Part shown: positions 1 to 6,212 of the stretch, piece after piece | How positions within the stretch are numbered: the stretch's first letter is position 1 | Layout of the letters: each line of letters starts with the position of its first letter | Translations under genes and position numbers: made by a program | Source of the DNA: Flavobacterium sp. MC2016-06 | GTDB taxonomy: Bacteria > Bacteroidota > Bacteroidia > Flavobacteriales > Flavobacteriaceae | Reading direction: 5' to 3' | Length of the DNA stretch: 64,000 nucleotides | Assembly (NCBI RefSeq): GCF_009711165.2 | Contig: NZ_WMID02000004.1 | Location: forward strand, 62,001-126,000 | The notes under the pieces: model-generated | Database searches by the model: none | What the model was told of the DNA's origin: nothing | Seen by the model: only the letters and a program-made list of their open reading frames with translations

Positions 1-20
1 ATTTCGAGGAACGAGAAATC
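1..20. repeat. Partial arm of dispersed palindrome family B
   Basis: The first 20 bases match the reverse complement of the right arm of the large imperfect palindrome at 792-894 (ATTTCGAGGAACGAGAAATC). The rest of this copy would lie outside the window. No gene is seen between here and 264. Confidence 0.6.
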
Positions 21-116
21 TTAGCAAGAAACTCTTCAAAAGCTTAAAATATTAAATTATAAATTTCTTTATGGAAACCATGAAGCAAGAAAATTCATTT
101 TCAAAATAGTTGAATA

Positions 117-242
117 GCCTCCAGCTTTAGCTGGAGGTTAAAAGAGTTAAAAGAGTTCTTAATCTGGCTTTAGCCAAAATAGTTAGTTTGGCTAAAGCCA
201 GAAAAATTCCTAATCTATTATTCCTCCAGCTAAAGCTGGAGG
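117..242. repeat. Nested inverted repeats (family C)
   Basis: Four short palindromic blocks are arranged symmetrically. CCTCCAGCTTTAGCTGGAGG lies at 117-136 and its near copy CCTCCAGCTAAAGCTGGAGG at 223-242. Between them TGGCTTTAGCCA (about 165-176) faces TTTGGCTAAAGCCAG (about 188-202). Each outer block is itself a hairpin, and inner and outer blocks can also pair with each other. The block lies just downstream of the minus-strand gene ending at 264 and could stop its transcription, but it has no clear U-tract. Confidence 0.75.
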
Positions 243-263
243 CAATTAAAGTTAATTCTTAAT

Positions 264-719
264 TTAAATATTTTTCTCTGCAGTTTCTTTCAAAATTTTA
301 TTTCTTTCCAAAAGAAAATTTGTCAAATGTTTTTCAAGGAACAAAATATCAAACAATTCGCCAAAAATCCCATACGGAGTTTCATATTGCATATGATCTT
401 TCATAATAATAACGCCATTTTCTTCTTCAAAAAAATGCTGATGTTTGAAGGTTTTAAATTTTCCTTCTTCCATTTCATCCAAAAAATAATCATAAAGATC
501 CATTTTTGTAATTCGGGTTTTATGCGTCAAATAAAAACCGAAATGTTTTCCTCGCCAAGTTACCGTTTCGCCTTGATTTATTAATCCAGATGTTACGCCG
601 GCAATTGCTTTTTCATTAGAAGTTGCCACAGATTTTTGATGTAAATCGATATCTCTTGCTGTATCAAAAACGATTTGTTTTGAAGCTTTTATTTTTGTTG
701 TTAAGTGTATTGTTGTCAT
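264..719 (-). CDS. SRPBCC-family (START-like) ligand-binding protein
   Basis: A 151-residue soluble protein with the pattern of the SRPBCC/polyketide-cyclase fold. It starts with a beta strand (TTIHLTTKIKAS), has the helix containing VFDTARDIDLH, a central antiparallel sheet, and a long C-terminal helix (FGELFDILFLEKHLTNFLLERN). The fold binds hydrophobic ligands in a cavity; the ligand here is unknown. It is the last gene of the minus-strand run that begins with the GbsR-type regulator at 5411. It is separated from the previous gene by about 300 bp of palindromic repeats, so it may have its own promoter. No signal peptide is seen. Family assignment is good; function is not determined. Confidence 0.7.
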   Translation of the reverse strand: MTTIHLTTKIKASKQIVFDTARDIDLHQKSVATSNEKAIAGVTSGLINQGETVTWRGKHFGFYLTHKTRITKMDLYDYFLDEMEEGKFKTFKHQHFFEEENGVIIMKDHMQYETPYGIFGELFDILFLEKHLTNFLLERNKILKETAEKNI

Positions 720-733
720 GATTCATTGGGTTT

Positions 734-768
734 AACTTTGTCAAAGTTTTGAACTTTGACAAAGTTTT
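734..768. repeat. Palindromic repeat family D, copy 1
   Basis: AACTTTGTCAAAGTTTTG is followed by AACTTTGACAAAGTTT, an imperfect hairpin with a TTTGACAAA core. A second copy at 920-952 lies on the other side of the family B palindrome (792-894), giving a D-B-D composite. Confidence 0.7.
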
Positions 769-791
769 TTAGAAGTATATTTTTCATAATC

Positions 792-894
792 TTGTCATTT
801 CGACGGAGGAGAAATCGCACTCATAAATCGACAAGGATTGATGACTTACTGTATGGAGTTTCTAGTGCGATTTCTCGTTCCTCGAAATGACAAG
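792..894. repeat. Large REP-like imperfect palindrome, family B, copy 1
   Basis: The left arm begins TTGTCATTTCGACGGAGGAG and the right arm ends CTCGAAATGACAAG. The arms are roughly 30 nt each and enclose about 40 nt of less symmetric sequence. A related element lies at 17295-17396 and a partial arm at 1-20. It contains no ORF. Such elements are typical non-coding dispersed repeats in flavobacterial genomes (recollection, not searched). Confidence 0.75.
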
Positions 895-919
895 CTTTGC
901 GCATAAACTATGTGTCTTT

Positions 920-952
920 AGCTTTGTCAAAGTTTTAAACTTTGACAAAGCT
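920..952. repeat. Palindromic repeat family D, copy 2
   Basis: AGCTTTGTCAAAGTTTTAAA is followed by CTTTGACAAAGCT, a second copy of the hairpin at 734-768. Together they flank the family B palindrome in the 296-bp gap between the SRPBCC and TIGR01777 genes. Confidence 0.7.
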
Positions 953-1015
953 TCTCGTAATACTAAAACTTCTTACGTATCTATTTCTGCAAACATAGGA
1001 TGACAAACGATGCTT

Positions 1016-1921
1016 TTAAATTAAATTTTTCAATGCTTTTTCTAAAGAATCAAATTCAAATTCAAAACCATTTTCCTGCAATCGTTTCGGAATCACATTT
1101 CTACTTTTCAAAACTAATTCAGGTTCAGTTCTAATTAGTACAGATCCAAATTTTAAAAGTAATTCATTTATCGGAATCCCAAAAGGAACACGAACAGCTT
1201 CTCGTAATAAAGCCATGAAATCTTGATTTCGAATTGGTTTAGGAGAAACAAGATTTACTTTTCCAGTCATTTCTTTTTCAAGAATAAAATCAATTGCTCG
1301 AGCAAAGTCAGTTTCGTGAATCCAGCTTACCAACTGATTTCCTTTTCCTTGTTTTCCTCCAAGTCCTAATCTTGCCAAAGTTTTTAGCGGTACTAAAGCG
1401 CCGCCATTTTTACCTAAAACAATAGAAGTTCGTAAAGCAGTTTTTAAAGTATTTGGAGTTTCAGTTTTAAAAAAAGCTTTTTCCCAAGACAGCGCAACAT
1501 TCATAGAGAAATCATTTCCAATTTCGCCGTCAATTTCATCCATTTGTTTATCTAAAGAAAAGCGATAAATAGTAGAAGTTGATGAATTTAGCCAATGTTT
1601 CGGTGGATTTACACAGTTTAAAACGGCTTTGTTTAAAATCTTCGTACTTTCAATACGAGATAATAAAATCTCTCTTTTGTTTTCTTTAGTATATCGGCAA
1701 TCAACAGATTTTCCGGCAAGATTTATCAAAACGGTAGCATTTTCTAATTCTTTTTCCCAGCCAGAAAATGTTTTAGCATTCCAGTTTACGTATTTTATTC
1801 CGTTTTTAGTTTGAGATTTTCCTCTGGTTAGAATAACAATTTCTTCAAAGTTATCTTTAAAATGATTGACTAAAACTTGTCCTAGAAAACCAGTTCCTGC
1901 TGCGATTATAAGTTTCTTCAT
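1016..1921 (-). CDS. TIGR01777-family NAD(P)-dependent epimerase/oxidoreductase
   Basis: A 301-residue extended short-chain dehydrogenase. The N-terminus KKLIIAAGTGFLGQVLVNHF is the dinucleotide-binding strand-glycine loop. LINLAGKSVDCRYT is the typical second motif of the TIGR01777/SDR39U1 (E. coli YfcH-like) family. The C-terminus, from about residue 247 (GIPINELLLKFGSVLIRTEP...), matches the DUF1731 tail. Length is normal for the family. The substrate is unknown. It sits in the minus-strand GbsR-headed cluster, between two repeat-filled gaps. TIGR01777, SRPBCC and DCC proteins often occur together in stress- or light-inducible clusters of other bacteria (recollection), which suggests a shared but undefined envelope or stress role. 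Confidence 0.85.
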   Translation of the reverse strand: MKKLIIAAGTGFLGQVLVNHFKDNFEEIVILTRGKSQTKNGIKYVNWNAKTFSGWEKELENATVLINLAGKSVDCRYTKENKREILLSRIESTKILNKAVLNCVNPPKHWLNSSTSTIYRFSLDKQMDEIDGEIGNDFSMNVALSWEKAFFKTETPNTLKTALRTSIVLGKNGGALVPLKTLARLGLGGKQGKGNQLVSWIHETDFARAIDFILEKEMTGKVNLVSPKPIRNQDFMALLREAVRVPFGIPINELLLKFGSVLIRTEPELVLKSRNVIPKRLQENGFEFEFDSLEKALKNLI

Positions 1922-1937
1922 TTGTGTATGTTTTTTT

Positions 1938-2030
1938 GCCGCGAATTACACCAATTTCCACTAATTTGATAATGTGAAAAATTATAGTTTAAATATTAAT
2001 TCGTGAAAATTGGCGTAATTTGTGGCGAAC
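1938..2030. repeat. Palindromic repeat family A, copy 1
   Basis: The left arm is GCCGCGAATTACACCAATTT... and the right arm ...AAAATTGGCGTAATTTGTGGC, an imperfect inverted repeat. A sister copy follows at 2081-2167 and a more perfect one lies at 14455-14544. It fills the gap between the TIGR01777 and DCC genes. Confidence 0.75.
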
Positions 2031-2080
2031 TTTTTTTATTTAAAATCAAACAATAAAATAATAATTCGGCTGTGTTTTTT

Positions 2081-2167
2081 GGCCATGAATCGCACGAATT
2101 TCCACTAATTTGCTTAAGTGAAAATTAAAATATTAATTCGTGAAAATTAGTGTAATTCGTAGCAGCC
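2081..2167. repeat. Palindromic repeat family A, copy 2
   Basis: The left arm GGCCATGAATCGCACGAATT pairs imperfectly with the right arm GTGTAATTCGTAGCAGCC. It lies about 50 bp from copy 1. The tandem pair makes up most of the 250-bp gap between 1921 and 2173. Confidence 0.7.
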
Positions 2168-2172
2168 TTTTT

Positions 2173-2991
2173 TTAATTCAATATTAATAACAAAACCAGA
2201 ATTCTATACAAAACCCAAGTAATGCATAAATAAGCTGGCAATTCAAGAATTTGGGTTCTTCTGTAATGTTCTATAAACATAATCAAAGCGGTGATTCCAA
2301 ACCAGAATAAAATCGTATTTTCAGAAAAATCAATTACCGTTTGCAGCGCCAGCATCGGAAGTAATAATAAAGATCCCATTAAAGAAACCGTCATCAAATT
2401 TCCTGCATAATTCAGAATTGTTTTTTTGTCCAGCTTTAAAACAAATAAACCTTGAAAAAAGAGTTGACCTAAAGCAACGATAAATTCTCGGGCTATACTG
2501 GCTTTTGGTAAATTCGGAATCAAAAGAGAATAATGATATAAAACGATTGTTGTAATTGCTGCAGCAAAACCAATAAATAGAAAGCGGTATTTATAGTTGA
2601 AATTTGGAACACATTGCAGTTTTGCTTCCTTATTAATTTTACTCGGAATGATTACTTTTCTATTATAAGAAACAAAAGAATACAGTTTCTTCAAAAAGAA
2701 TTTAATCGGTTTTAAGTTTCCAATTCTCTCAATTAACGGAAAAGAAAAACCAATTACTTTAAGCAGGCTGTCAATTCCGTAAAGAACCGTTTGATTTTTG
2801 TTGTCAATCAATGCAATTTCGTTTGAAGCACGATTTACATCTACAAAATTTTGTTCGTTTTCACTTAATTCACAATATGATTTACGACCGTTTTCGTCCA
2901 GCATTTTTGCTTTTATAAAGCCGGTTGTATAAACTTGACACAACGGGCAGTCTTCATCATAAAGTAAAGTTTGGTTTTGCAGCGTTTTCAT
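2173..2991 (-). CDS. DCC-family (DUF393) thiol protein with membrane domain
   Basis: A 272-residue protein in two parts. The N-terminal half is the DCC/DUF393 fold, with the signature LLYDEDCPLC giving D12-x-x-C15-x-x-C18, a putative thiol-disulfide redox site. From about residue 130 the chain is hydrophobic with four or five predicted membrane segments (RFLFIGFAAAITTIVLY, FFQGLFVLKL, MTVSLMGSLLLLPML, ILFWFGITALIMF, LCITWVLYRILVLLL). The soluble domain probably faces the cytoplasm because there is no signal peptide. It follows the two paralogous membrane proteins in the cluster, separated from them by a small palindrome (3011-3044). The substrate is unknown. Confidence 0.8.
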   Translation of the reverse strand: MKTLQNQTLLYDEDCPLCQVYTTGFIKAKMLDENGRKSYCELSENEQNFVDVNRASNEIALIDNKNQTVLYGIDSLLKVIGFSFPLIERIGNLKPIKFFLKKLYSFVSYNRKVIIPSKINKEAKLQCVPNFNYKYRFLFIGFAAAITTIVLYHYSLLIPNLPKASIAREFIVALGQLFFQGLFVLKLDKKTILNYAGNLMTVSLMGSLLLLPMLALQTVIDFSENTILFWFGITALIMFIEHYRRTQILELPAYLCITWVLYRILVLLLILN

Positions 2992-3010
2992 GATTTCTGG
3001 TTTTTTGATA

Positions 3011-3044
3011 AAACCTAACAGATTTTAGAAACCTGTTAAGTTTT
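3011..3044. repeat. Palindromic repeat family E, copy 1
   Basis: AAACCTAACAGATTTTAG faces AAACCTGTTAAGTTTT, an imperfect hairpin. A more perfect copy with a U-tract acts as a probable terminator at 25817-25853. Confidence 0.65.
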
Positions 3045-3055
3045 GTTAGTTTAAT

Positions 3056-3439
3056 TTAAGCTTCAAATATTAATCGTTCTTCTCTGGCTTCTTTTGCTTT
3101 TCTTTTTCCTCTAAAGAAAAAGTACAAGTTGAAGAACAACATTATTCCTAAATAGATAGAAAAACCGCCAATTTTATAACTCAGTTTTTCAATCAATTCC
3201 TGATAACTGTCTTGTCCTAATTGAAGCTGTAAAATCATTAAAGCAAACCCAATATTTAATAGATAAAATCCAGTTTCAAAAAGTTTGTTCGTTGCCTGCG
3301 CAATATCTTCACGGCCTTTAAAAATGTCAAGCATAAATATTTTTCCATTTTTGAAAAGAGTTTTAGAAACGTAATACGTTAGCAATAATGCAATTGGCAA
3401 ATAAATACTGTAACCGATTAAGATTTTGGTAGTTTCCAT
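3056..3439 (-). CDS. Hypothetical membrane protein, tandem paralogue 1
   Basis: A 127-residue protein with about three predicted membrane segments (IGYSIYLPIALLLTYYV, FETGFYLLNIGFALMIL, GFSIYLGIMLFFNLYFFF) and a basic C-terminal tail (RGKRKAKEAREER). It is clearly related to the next gene upstream (3458-3811). Both share the pattern IGY-IYL-6-to-8-hydrophobic-KNG-I, then YLLNIG-(F/Y)-AM. It lies between that paralogue and the DCC protein, with an 18-bp gap to the former, so the genes are probably co-transcribed. I do not recognise a named family or function. Confidence 0.75.
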   Translation of the reverse strand: METTKILIGYSIYLPIALLLTYYVSKTLFKNGKIFMLDIFKGREDIAQATNKLFETGFYLLNIGFALMILQLQLGQDSYQELIEKLSYKIGGFSIYLGIMLFFNLYFFFRGKRKAKEAREERLIFEA

Positions 3440-3457
3440 GATATTAAAATTTAAATG

Positions 3458-3811
3458 TTATTTAATTAATTTTTGAATGTATTTGGTAAGTAGTATAATG
3501 TTTAGATAATGTAATATTGAAATGATGAAAATGATAATGGCTGTTTTTATTCCAATAGTTTCAATAAGCTGCGTTGATGAATTGATTTTCTGCCAAGAAA
3601 TTAAAGTCATCGCGCAATAACCAATATTTAAAAGATAATATGCCATTAATAAAACCTGATTGATTTTTTGACAGATTTCGGCATGATTCGGAATCAATTC
3701 TGCTACATAAATATTTCCGTTTTTATAACAGATTTTCCCAACTTTTAAAATGATGAAAATCGTAATGCTGAGATAAATGAAATAGCCAATTATATTAAGA
3801 TTGATATTCAT
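3458..3811 (-). CDS. Hypothetical membrane protein, tandem paralogue 2
   Basis: A 117-residue protein from the ATG at 3811 (MNINLNIIGYFIYLSIT). An in-frame upstream ATG at 3835 would add eight basic residues and lengthen the overlap with the DUF2071 gene; the downstream start aligns better with the paralogue at 3056-3439. It has about three membrane segments, including IIGYFIYLSITIFIIL, VLLMAYYLLNIGYCAMTLI and TAIIIFIISILHYLNIIL. It overlaps the 3' end of the DUF2071 gene by 17 bp, which implies translational coupling. Function is unknown. Confidence 0.75.
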   Translation of the reverse strand: MNINLNIIGYFIYLSITIFIILKVGKICYKNGNIYVAELIPNHAEICQKINQVLLMAYYLLNIGYCAMTLISWQKINSSTQLIETIGIKTAIIIFIISILHYLNIILLTKYIQKLIK

Positions 3812-4520
3812 GGCGTATCGTTTTTTTATTTTCAACTTTAATTTTAGATCCTTTCGCTAAGAAAACAGACACAGGTTTTGCATTTTGTAAAACGGCGAAA
3901 TCAGCTCCGTAATTTTTTTGAAAATCTACTTTAATCATGAAATTTTGAACTTCTAATTGTTCCCATCTCGGATGTTTTACTTCATATTCAAAAGTAGTTT
4001 TGTCATCACATTTTGTGTAGCCAAAATAATGTTCGGTTATAAATTCGGCTTCAGAGTCAATTTCAATTTCTTTAAAATTCTTTTGAGTTTCCAATTTAAT
4101 TGTGTTCCATTTTTTATCAACCTGCCATTGATAAATAAAAGTATTGGTGTTGTTATTCTCAATTATTTTATGTCTCATTTTCTGAGTTTCATAATTTTCT
4201 TGATATAAACTATTAGCAATAAATGTGATGGCTTTTTTAGGAACTATTTCTTTTATAAAAACAACGCCGCGTTTCCATTCCCCATTTTCAAAACGTTTTA
4301 CATAAAATCTAAGATTGACTTCTTCAAAATTTACATGAAAAGGAATTCTAAGTCCCAATACTTTGGTTTCTTTAAACATAAAACCAACAAGACTTACGTA
4401 ACATTTGCCATTCCAAATATCCAATTCAGTTCCTGCGGGAAGATATTCTTCTAATAGCTGCGCATCAATTTCATAATTTATTAATGCTAAGTTTTTCCAT
4501 TGTGCGTTTAAGAAACTCAT
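3795..4520 (-). CDS. DUF2071 (YqjF-like) family protein
   Basis: A 241-residue protein matching the DUF2071/YqjF pattern. The N-terminus has MSFLNAQWKNLALINYEID with LLEEYLPAGTELDIWNGKCY, then VSLVGFMFKETKVLG and IPFHVNFEEVNLRFYVK. The family is thought to adopt an acetoacetate-decarboxylase-like fold, but the reaction is unknown. No signal peptide or membrane segment is seen. It overlaps its upstream neighbour by 4 bp (4517-4520) and its downstream neighbour by 17 bp, so it sits inside a tight operon. The family call is strong; the function is not known. Confidence 0.82.
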   Translation of the reverse strand: MSFLNAQWKNLALINYEIDAQLLEEYLPAGTELDIWNGKCYVSLVGFMFKETKVLGLRIPFHVNFEEVNLRFYVKRFENGEWKRGVVFIKEIVPKKAITFIANSLYQENYETQKMRHKIIENNNTNTFIYQWQVDKKWNTIKLETQKNFKEIEIDSEAEFITEHYFGYTKCDDKTTFEYEVKHPRWEQLEVQNFMIKVDFQKNYGADFAVLQNAKPVSVFLAKGSKIKVENKKTIRHEYQS

Positions 4521-4852
4521 GATTTTTGTTTTTTATAAATTATTATTGAAAGATAAATTGCGATTATTGGAGGAATACCAAAGACTGTAAAATTTAAAAA
4601 ATCATAAAGCTCGAATTTATAAATCATGATGACTGAGAAAAAAAATAGAACTACACTTATAATATAAATTTGAAGGTTCTTATCCTGCGGCTTATCCATT
4701 AACATTTTTATTCCAATAGTAACTTGAAAGATTCCTGTTAGAATCGTTGAAAGCATTGCGAAACATAGAAAAGCAATGTTTATTGCAGATATTAAATAAA
4801 GAAATAATGGCATTCCGACAAAAAAGTAATTTAAATAGTTTAAGTTTTTCAT
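4517..4852 (-). CDS. Small hypothetical membrane protein (four segments)
   Basis: A 111-residue, strongly hydrophobic protein with four predicted membrane segments (YFFVGMPLFLYLISAINIAF, AMLSTILTGIFQVTIGI, IYIISVVLFFFSVIMIY and FGIPPIIAIYLSIIIY). The tail is short and basic (KKQKS). It is the second gene of the cluster, between the GbsR-type regulator and the DUF2071 gene, and overlaps the latter by 4 bp. The 55-bp gap upstream contains a perfect copy of the putative operator (4869-4894). I do not recognise a named family. Confidence 0.75.
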   Translation of the reverse strand: MKNLNYLNYFFVGMPLFLYLISAINIAFLCFAMLSTILTGIFQVTIGIKMLMDKPQDKNLQIYIISVVLFFFSVIMIYKFELYDFLNFTVFGIPPIIAIYLSIIIYKKQKS

Positions 4853-4868
4853 AATTATAGTTTGTTTT

Positions 4869-4894
4869 AAACTTTCAGAAAAAAATGAAAGTTT
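4869..4894. promoter_or_regulatory. Putative GbsR-type operator O1
   Basis: A perfect 9-bp inverted repeat AAACTTTCA-N8-TGAAAGTTT lies in the 55-bp gap between the regulator gene and the next gene. A site with identical spacing and one mismatch lies in the promoter of the regulator (5437-5462). The shared architecture suggests a dimer-binding site for the product of 4908-5411 (inference). Confidence 0.6.
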
Positions 4895-4907
4895 TAGTTA
4901 AATTTTT

Positions 4908-5411
4908 TTATTTCATGATTTTTAGAACCAAACGACCTAACCAGTTTTCATTAAATTCAGTTATTTTGTCTAACATATTATCTGCTTTCAAAACAAAATC
5001 ATACAATTTAGAAGTCTGATCAACAAAGTGTTTTTCTTCTGCAGAATCGGTTGCTTTAATTGTTGAAACTTCTTTTAAGATTTTAAGAGCTGGTTTAATT
5101 TCTCTTTTACTTCTTTCTCGGGAAATCTTAACAGCCAATTCATCTAAATCTTTTTCGGCGGTAAAAAATTCTTTTCTTTCACCGGCTTTATATTCTTTGT
5201 AAACAATTCCCCAATCCATCAAAGCTCTTAGGTTCATGCTAGCATTACCACGCGAGATTTGTAATTCTTCCATAACTTCTTCCATAGAAACAGCTTCGTT
5301 AGAAACCATTAATAAAGCATGAATCTGTGCCATGGTTTTATTAATGCCCCATTGAGAACCTAGTGCTCCCCATGTTTGTACGAACTTGTTTTTTGCTTCT
5401 TTGAATTCCAT
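4908..5411 (-). CDS. GbsR/MarR-type winged-helix transcriptional regulator
   Basis: A 167-residue DNA-binding protein. It starts FKEAKNKFVQTWGALGSQWG and continues with a winged helix-turn-helix (MAQIHALLMVSNEAVSMEEVMEELQISRGNASMNLRALMDWGIV). YKEYKAGERKEFFTAEKD looks like the wing, and the C-terminus is helical and probably dimerises. This pattern is the GbsR/MarR family, whose members often repress neighbouring genes. The next internal Met would remove the conserved start, so the ATG at 5411 is right. A good promoter ends 4 nt before this ATG, implying an almost leaderless mRNA. The gene heads the cluster running down to 264 and probably regulates itself and that cluster through the two repeats at 4869 and 5437. 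Confidence 0.85.
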   Translation of the reverse strand: MEFKEAKNKFVQTWGALGSQWGINKTMAQIHALLMVSNEAVSMEEVMEELQISRGNASMNLRALMDWGIVYKEYKAGERKEFFTAEKDLDELAVKISRERSKREIKPALKILKEVSTIKATDSAEEKHFVDQTSKLYDFVLKADNMLDKITEFNENWLGRLVLKIMK

Positions 5412-5415
5412 GGAT

Positions 5416-5447
5416 CAAATGTAAACAAAAGTTTTTAAACTTTCAAA
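5416..5447 (-). promoter_or_regulatory. Promoter of the GbsR-type regulator gene
   Basis: On the minus strand TTTG (5444-5447) is followed by 20 nt and TACATTTG (5416-5423), a full match to the Bacteroidetes consensus TTTG-N19/20-TAnnTTTG. The box ends 4 nt before the start codon. The -33 element lies inside the putative operator O2. Confidence 0.7.
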
Positions 5448-5462
5448 AATAAATGAAACTTT
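5437..5462. promoter_or_regulatory. Putative GbsR-type operator O2
   Basis: AAACTTTCA-N8-TGAAACTTT has the same 26-bp layout as O1, with one mismatch in the right arm. It covers the -33 element of the regulator promoter, so binding there should block transcription and give negative autoregulation (inference). Confidence 0.6.
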
Positions 5463-5555
5463 ATTTTGAAATAATCTTATGACAATTTTTAGGGTCTCTA
5501 TAACTAAGAATTTCCTTCTCATGACATTTTTTTATTTAGTGCTTTTTATCTGATA

Positions 5556-5563
5556 TAGTTTTG
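5556..5563 (+). promoter_or_regulatory. Possible -7 box for the DUF1842 gene
   Basis: TAGTTTTG fits the TAnnTTTG consensus. Upstream, TTTAG is only a weak -33 element. If used, transcription starts near 5567 and leaves a leader of about 105 nt. Confidence 0.35.
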
Positions 5564-5590
5564 GGTAAGAAAATCAAGAAATCCAAGAAT

Positions 5591-5638
5591 AAGTGGAGCA
5601 GAACCCACTTAAAAAAACGAGGCGGATCTGAAAAGCCT
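5591..5638 (+). other. Structured 5' leader of the DUF1842 gene
   Basis: Two hairpins can form between the possible promoter and the ATG at 5672: AAGTGG-N8-CCACTT (5591-5610) and AGGC-N11-GCCT (5620-5638). Neither is followed by a U-tract. They could be a regulatory leader or RNA-stability element. No known riboswitch motif was recognised. Confidence 0.35.
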
Positions 5639-5671
5639 TATGAGTAAGAAAAAAAAATAAAAACTATAACC

Positions 5672-6085
5672 ATGGAAAATTTATTAGCAGGTGCTTATTT
5701 AGCAAAAGGTACAATCGGAAATGTAGGAACACCTGGTGCTCCAATCGCGACTTTTAGTTTAGTAGTTGTACCATCACAAAACTCTGTTTCTGGTACAGTT
5801 GTAATCACTCAGGCTGTAAATGGCCCTAGCAGTCATATTGTAGTTCAAGTAAAAGGTAAAATATACGCAACTGGATTAGGAAAATATACAAAAGTAGTTA
5901 GTTTACAAGGACAATACGTTCAATCTTTTCCACCTCCAGCACTTGGCGCTTTCTTAGCAGATTTTGATGCTCATCTTGCGATCGATAATTCATGGAATGG
6001 AGTTGGAGGATTCTCTTACTACAACCACCAAATCGAAAACGTACCAGTTGCTTCAGCAAACATCTTAACGGAGCAATTATCATAA
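5672..6085 (+). CDS. DUF1842 domain protein
   Basis: A 137-residue, beta-rich protein without signal peptide or cysteines. Several short blocks fit the DUF1842 pattern as I recall it: TPGAPIATFSLVVVPSQNSVSG, then VVITQAVNGP, IVVQVKGKIYA, and a C-terminal block around DNSWNGVGGFSYYN. The domain occurs in small proteins of unknown role in many bacteria. It is a single-gene unit between a structured leader and the terminator at 6149-6179. The next gene codes for a secreted CxxCH protein, but the terminator separates them. Function is unknown. Confidence 0.75.
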   Translation: MENLLAGAYLAKGTIGNVGTPGAPIATFSLVVVPSQNSVSGTVVITQAVNGPSSHIVVQVKGKIYATGLGKYTKVVSLQGQYVQSFPPPALGAFLADFDAHLAIDNSWNGVGGFSYYNHQIENVPVASANILTEQLS

Positions 6086-6148
6086 ATTGAAATTTTCATA
6101 AAAGATTTCAATAAAATTTCTAACCTCAATTAGAGTTTTAATTTGTGA

Positions 6149-6179
6149 AGATCGCCTGGATTAAGGCGATCTTTTTTTT
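6149..6179 (+). terminator. Intrinsic terminator after the DUF1842 gene
   Basis: AGATCGCC (6149-6156) pairs with GGCGATCT (6165-6172) across an 8-nt loop and is followed by a run of T. Only 33 bp separate it from the next start codon at 6213. Confidence 0.85.
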
Positions 6180-6212
6180 AGAAGATTACTTTAAAATTAT
6201 CAATAAAAGAAT

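Noticed and set aside
327..584. 85-codon plus-strand ORF opposite the SRPBCC gene
   Set aside because: Antisense shadow without start signals or domain.
792..894. Insertion sequence or its terminal inverted repeats
   Set aside because: The element is only about 100 bp and encodes no transposase; it is better described as a REP/MITE-like palindrome.
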